From NCBI GenBank assembly GCA_020201035.1, contig JAIVHO010000032.1:142609-206608 (forward strand): 64,000 bases of DNA, written 5' to 3'. The position numbers and the translations under genes are program-made. This document shows positions 60,062-64,000 of the stretch, piece by piece. The notes under the pieces were generated by a model. It did no database searches and was not told where the DNA came from. It saw nothing but the letters and a program-made list of their open reading frames with translations. The stretch is from Bacteroidales bacterium. GTDB taxonomy: Bacteria > Bacteroidota > Bacteroidia > Bacteroidales > VadinHA17. Positions within the stretch are counted from its first letter, which is position 1. Each line of letters opens with the position of its first letter.

Positions 60062-61195
60062 TTAATAAATATGAGCCTCTCCTTTCCCCTCTATCTCTCC
60101 CCGGTCAATAGGCTTACTGTTAATAGCCTTCCATGCATACCAGATATAAGCAGCTATAAAGGGGATAAAAAATGAGACATACATCATAATATTAAGGGTA
60201 AAGTGACTGGATGATGCATTTCGTATGGTCAGGCTGCTCTGAAGATCTGATACGGATGGGTAAAATGAGGTGTTATTGTATCCTGCAATCAGGAAAAGAG
60301 CCAGCACTACCAGTACCGTTCCCGCACCGCCAAACCAGATCGGATTTCCGGAAGAGGTAAATATAAGCCGGTAGAGAGACCATAGGATCATAATCACTCC
60401 CGTGAGAAAAACAATAAGAACGACAGGCATATCAATGAAATTGTGAAGGTACTTGTATCTTTCCATAAAAACAGTACCGTCAGCATCTACTGCAAATCCT
60501 TCTGCGAGGAGAAGAGAAACGGCAAAAAACATAAAAGCCAGAAGAAAGATAACAGCATTGGGAACTGCAGCCTTTCTTGAAGCCTTTGCCAATGGTATAT
60601 CCTCAATAGCATTGACAATGTACATCAACCCCAGGAGTCGCGCCAAAAAAAGAACAGTAATACCCAGCGACAGATTCCGGATATTAAGCACTGCCTCCAG
60701 TCCATGCCAGCTATTCTCCCATCTGCTGAAATTCATATCATCCACAAAAAAGCGGGATCCTGTAAAAAAGGTTCCGACAGCTATACCAATCAGTAATGGC
60801 CCCAGAGCGCCGTTAATAAAGAGGAACATCTCAAAAGTCCTTTTCCCGAGTATATTTGAAGGTTTAGACCTGTACTCATATGATATTGCCTGAATTACAA
60901 AACTGAAGAGGATAGCAATCCAGACCCAGTATGCTCCTCCGAAGCTGGTAGAGTAAAAGAGAGGGAATGACGCAAAAAAGGCACCTCCAAATGTTACGAG
61001 GGTGGTGAAAGTAAACTCCCACTTACGGCCCATAGCATTTAATATCATCGTTTTATCGGCCTCATCCGACCCCAGGGTATAGATAAAGGACTGACCGCCC
61101 TGAACAAACATCAGGAAAACCAGCAGGCTCCCAAGTATTGAGATCATAAGCCACCAGTACTCCTGCAGGAAAGTGTGTGAAATTGCTAAAACCAT
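60062..61195 (-). CDS. cydB: Cytochrome bd ubiquinol oxidase subunit II
   Basis: MVLAISHTFLQEYWWLMISILGSLLVFLMFVQGGQSFIY...; downstream of cydA; ORF opens at 61399 but overlaps cydA, start at CAT 61193-61195. Confidence 0.92.
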   Translation of the reverse strand: MVLAISHTFLQEYWWLMISILGSLLVFLMFVQGGQSFIYTLGSDEADKTMILNAMGRKWEFTFTTLVTFGGAFFASFPLFYSTSFGGAYWVWIAILFSFVIQAISYEYRSKPSNILGKRTFEMFLFINGALGPLLIGIAVGTFFTGSRFFVDDMNFSRWENSWHGLEAVLNIRNLSLGITVLFLARLLGLMYIVNAIEDIPLAKASRKAAVPNAVIFLLAFMFFAVSLLLAEGFAVDADGTVFMERYKYLHNFIDMPVVLIVFLTGVIMILWSLYRLIFTSSGNPIWFGGAGTVLVVLALFLIAGYNNTSFYPSVSDLQSSLTIRNASSSHFTLNIMMYVSFFIPFIAAYIWYAWKAINSKPIDRGEIEGKGEAHIY

Positions 61196-61197
61196 CT

Positions 61198-62760
61198 CTA
61201 TTCCTCCTCTATTTTGGGTCCGTTCAGTATTTGTCTTCTCATAATTGACACTTCTGCTATCAGAAGTGCTGTAAAGAGCAATGCAAACATCCAGAAGGTA
61301 GTCTGGACAGCCGAAGTGCTTATATGGGATACTGCAGCTGTTACCGGCATTATATCCTGAATTATCCAGGGCTGCCGTCCCATCTCTGCAACAATCCATC
61401 CCAGCTGGCTGGCAAGATATGCCAGAGGTATTGACAGAAGGCTAAGCCAGAGAAACCATCTCTTCTCTGCCAGTGTACCCCGGAATATAAAAAACCAGGA
61501 GAGTGCCTGAATAAGGAGAAAAAGGAATCCCAATCCTACCATCAGATGAAAACTGTAAAAAACTATTGATACATTGGGGACAACATCACCCGGGCTTTCA
61601 ATCCAGGAATATCCAAAATACCTGAAGTACTCTTCCCTGAATTCATCACTGTAAAACCTTTCCTTTATTTCATCTGCAGCTATGCTGTTTCCCTCTTCCT
61701 GTGACTGTCTGTACTGCATTAATAAATTTCTTGCAACCACTCCCCTTTCCATCTTTTCTGCAACAGACATCAGTCCGTATTCGTCATTTCCGTAAACCAG
61801 ATCCCTTATTCCCGGAATCCATGCATCTTTGTCGCCCCGTGCCATTGTGGAAAGCAACCCGGGCACCTCCAGTTTAAACAACATCTCCTTCTGTTCAAAT
61901 CCGTCAATCTCCTCCCCATTGCCAATTGCTCCCAGGATTATCAGTCCGGCATTGGTAGTACCATCATACAGGGCCTCCATGGCAGCAAATTTTACAGGCT
62001 GTACCCTTGCAAGGGTCCTGGCCGTAGTATCACCCGTCATAATTACCACTATAGATGATACAAAGCCAAATATTGCTGCAATTTTTGTACTCTTTAAAGC
62101 CATCTCTCTCTCCCGGCCTTTCAGAAGGTACCAGGCGCTTAACCCAATAACAAAGAGCGAGGCAAGAACAAATCCGGAAGTTACCGTGTGGAAAAACTTA
62201 TCCACTGCTACAGGATTAAGGATTACATCCCTGAAGCTATCCATTTCATTTCGGGCCGTATCAGGATTAAAGACCATCCCTACAGGATTGTTCATCCATG
62301 CGTTGGCAACCAGTATCCACAGGGCGGAAAGACTGGCCCCGATTGCCACCAGCCATGTTGATACCAGATGAAATCTCTTACTAACCCTGTCCCACCCGAA
62401 AAACATAACCGCAATAAATGTAGACTCCATAAAGAAGGCAAAAAGACCCTCTATTGCAAGGGGAGCACCAAAAATGTCACCAACGAACCAGGAGTATTTT
62501 GACCAGTTGGTTCCGAATTCAAACTCCAGTATCAGTCCGGTCGAAACACCAATGGCAAAGTTAATTCCGAAAAGCTTCATCCAGAATTTTGTAATCTTCT
62601 TCCACTCATCAGAACCTGTTCTTACATACATGGTCTCCATTATTACCAGGATAAATGAGAGTCCCAGTGTAAGTGGCACAAACAACCAGTGGTACATCGC
62701 AGTCAGGGCAAATTGTGCCCTTGACCAGTCAACAAGTCCAAGCTCAATGTTCTCAATCAT
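61198..62760 (-). CDS. cydA: Cytochrome bd ubiquinol oxidase subunit I
   Basis: LVDWSRAQFALTAMYHWLFVPLTLGLSFILVIMETMYVRTG...GVSTGLILEFEFGTNWSKYSWFVGDIFGAPLAIEGLFAFFMESTF. Confidence 0.96.
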   Translation of the reverse strand: MIENIELGLVDWSRAQFALTAMYHWLFVPLTLGLSFILVIMETMYVRTGSDEWKKITKFWMKLFGINFAIGVSTGLILEFEFGTNWSKYSWFVGDIFGAPLAIEGLFAFFMESTFIAVMFFGWDRVSKRFHLVSTWLVAIGASLSALWILVANAWMNNPVGMVFNPDTARNEMDSFRDVILNPVAVDKFFHTVTSGFVLASLFVIGLSAWYLLKGREREMALKSTKIAAIFGFVSSIVVIMTGDTTARTLARVQPVKFAAMEALYDGTTNAGLIILGAIGNGEEIDGFEQKEMLFKLEVPGLLSTMARGDKDAWIPGIRDLVYGNDEYGLMSVAEKMERGVVARNLLMQYRQSQEEGNSIAADEIKERFYSDEFREEYFRYFGYSWIESPGDVVPNVSIVFYSFHLMVGLGFLFLLIQALSWFFIFRGTLAEKRWFLWLSLLSIPLAYLASQLGWIVAEMGRQPWIIQDIMPVTAAVSHISTSAVQTTFWMFALLFTALLIAEVSIMRRQILNGPKIEEE

Positions 62761-62981
62761 ACTAAAGGTTTTTCCGTTAATTGTTCTATCATATACCTGC
62801 TGCGCTCTTCATCGCTGTCAAAGTTTCGCTTTAAAAGGTCAGGGAAAAAAAAGATTCTGAGGATTGCAAACATAATAAACAGCTTGACAAGTATAACCAT
62901 CCATACCGATCTGCCCCATGACGGCATGTTTCTGAAACCATCCCTGTAAAAAGAAAAAAATGATCTGAAAAAACTTCTCAT
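62757..62981 (-). CDS. DUF4492 family small membrane protein
   Basis: MRSFFRSFFSFYRDGFRNMPSWGRSVWMVILVKLFIMFAILRIFFFPDLLKRNF; overlaps start of cydA by 4 bp. Confidence 0.85.
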   Translation of the reverse strand: MRSFFRSFFSFYRDGFRNMPSWGRSVWMVILVKLFIMFAILRIFFFPDLLKRNFDSDEERSRYMIEQLTEKPLV

Positions 62982-63288
62982 ATAACAATTATACTTTTCT
63001 GCAATGTCGGAATAATAATATTGCCAGATATACCAGATCACTCAGTTGATATAATTGAGCGGCTATGATATTTGTGATGGCCAATCCGGTATGTAAATAT
63101 AATAATTCTTTTGCGCAGAAATCGCGAAAATCGAACTCATTGAAGCAGGTGAACTGTATGGGGGCTGCTAACCGGTTAAAACATGGTAAGGCACCCCGAT
63201 GACAATCCGTCGCATATCTAAAAAAGCATAATGCCATTATGTCAGTTCAATACGGGACCAAACTGCCATTTTGTCTTGTTTTTAATGG

Positions 63289-63304
63289 TGGTACATAAAT
63301 TGAA
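63289..63304 (+). promoter_or_regulatory. Candidate sigma-54 (-24/-12) promoter upstream of hsp20
   Basis: TGGTACATAAATTGAA resembles TGGCACN5TTGCA with GG to G(A) spacing of 12. Confidence 0.4.
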
Positions 63305-63369
63305 TATTACAGCAGTAAGAAAAAACAGATATTAAAAGTTATATAATTTTAAATAAGGAGGAAAAAGTT

Positions 63370-63789
63370 ATGTTACCAACAATTACAAAAAGAGGCTATT
63401 CACCACTGTTTCTGTCTAACTTTTTTGACAATGATTTTGACTCGTTTGCGGGAAAAAGACAAGATGTTCCTGCAGTTAATATCAGGGAAGGTGAAAAAGT
63501 TTATAGTATAGAAATGGCTCTTCCCGGGATGGACAGGAGTGACGTGAAAATTGAATTTGAGAAAGACACACTTGTTATCTCTTCCGAAATATCAGAAGAC
63601 CGTAAGGATGAAACCGACGGTTACAGCCGGAAGGAGTTTGGCAGCTACGCATTTTGCAGGAGTTTCAGAGTTCCGGAAAATGTAGCCAGTGATAAGATTT
63701 CAGCCACCTTTAAGAATGGTGTACTGGAGATCAATCTTCCTAAGTCAGAGGATGAAAAGAAGATCAACAGGGTTATCAAAATATCGTAA
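63370..63789 (+). CDS. Hsp20/alpha-crystallin family small heat-shock protein
   Basis: VPAVNIREGEKVYSIEMALPGMDRSDVKIEFEKDTLVISSE...SFRVPENVASDKISATFKNGVLEINLPK; AGGAGG SD-like sequence upstream. Confidence 0.96.
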   Translation: MLPTITKRGYSPLFLSNFFDNDFDSFAGKRQDVPAVNIREGEKVYSIEMALPGMDRSDVKIEFEKDTLVISSEISEDRKDETDGYSRKEFGSYAFCRSFRVPENVASDKISATFKNGVLEINLPKSEDEKKINRVIKIS

Positions 63790-63835
63790 GAATCTGATAA
63801 AGTGTGATGTTCTCCGGTAAAAGCAGGAGAATAAG

Positions 63836-63866
63836 GGAGGCTGTCTCAAAAGGGGCAGCCTCTTTC
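63836..63866 (+). terminator. Rho-independent terminator after hsp20
   Basis: GAGGCTG-TCTCAAAAGGG-GCAGCCTC followed by TTTCATTTT. Confidence 0.7.
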
Positions 63867-63917
63867 ATTTTCCGGGAGGTCCCGTCCTGAAATAGCGTTA
63901 CACAAAAATGTAATGTT

Positions 63918-64000
63918 ATGAGTGAAAAATATGAGAACGAGTATGTTAGGCGCAGTCAGAAGGATTACTCCATGGCCTTTAAATTGCGGGTTGTTATGGA
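63918..64000 (+). mobile_element. Start of transposase OrfA, IS3-like (runs off the right window edge)
   Basis: MSEKYENEYVRRSQKDYSMAFKLRVVM... resembles N-terminus of IS3-family OrfA; only 27 codons visible. Confidence 0.6.

Noticed and set aside
61196-61399. N-terminal extension of CydB (MDCCRDGTAALDNSG...)
   Set aside because: Lies within cydA coding sequence; the internal start MVLAISHTF fits CydB.
1-64000. tRNA/rRNA genes, prophage, toxin-antitoxin or defence islands
   Set aside because: No cloverleaf-like intergenic sequences, phage structural genes or known defence motifs were recognised; gaps are short or occupied by repeats. A tRNAscan-SE/DefenseFinder run would be decisive.

Overview
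This 64-kb chromosomal window looks like Bacteroidetes/Bacteroidales: TAnnTTTG-type -7 promoters, DUF4290, DUF4492, DUF5683, a T9SS-type C-terminal domain, and str/S10 ribosomal operons joined without tuf. From left to right it contains: the str-S10 ribosomal operon on the minus strand (rpsL-rpsG-fusA-rpsJ-rplC-rplD-rplW-rplB-rpsS-rplV-rpsC partial); a second EF-G-like protein with a degenerate G domain; a TetR-TolC-adaptor-RND efflux operon ending in a small PII-like protein; a gliding/T9SS-type secreted protein; a UvrD/PcrA helicase; a TPP-riboswitch-controlled thiamine uptake operon (TonB receptor-PnuT-thiamine pyrophosphokinase); murA/ridA; OsmC; PepSY; an MBL/beta-CASP protein; grpE-dnaJ; a NatAB-type ABC exporter; a REC-AAA+ regulator lacking an HTH; aspartase-like aspA; a cluster of GT-C-like membrane proteins with a GT2; hydF; an SGNH-MBOAT fusion; a LysM transglycosylase, DUF5683, parB and parA; a lipid kinase; glutamine cyclotransferase; a HAD phosphatase; pssA; DAHP synthase-chorismate mutase; DUF4492-cydA-cydB; hsp20; and the start of an IS3-like transposase at the right edge. 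Most of it is housekeeping. The most unusual sequence-level signal is a set of unrelated intergenic minisatellites with periods of 15, 17, 24, 30, 44 and 70 bp. At least two of the duplications start from the 3' end of a neighbouring CDS. The protein-level highlights are the EF-G paralog that has lost its catalytic residues and the 1064-aa SGNH-MBOAT fusion. I found no CRISPR array, tRNA, rRNA, phage or obvious defence system. All assignments come from reading the sequence and recalled family motifs; no database searches were run.
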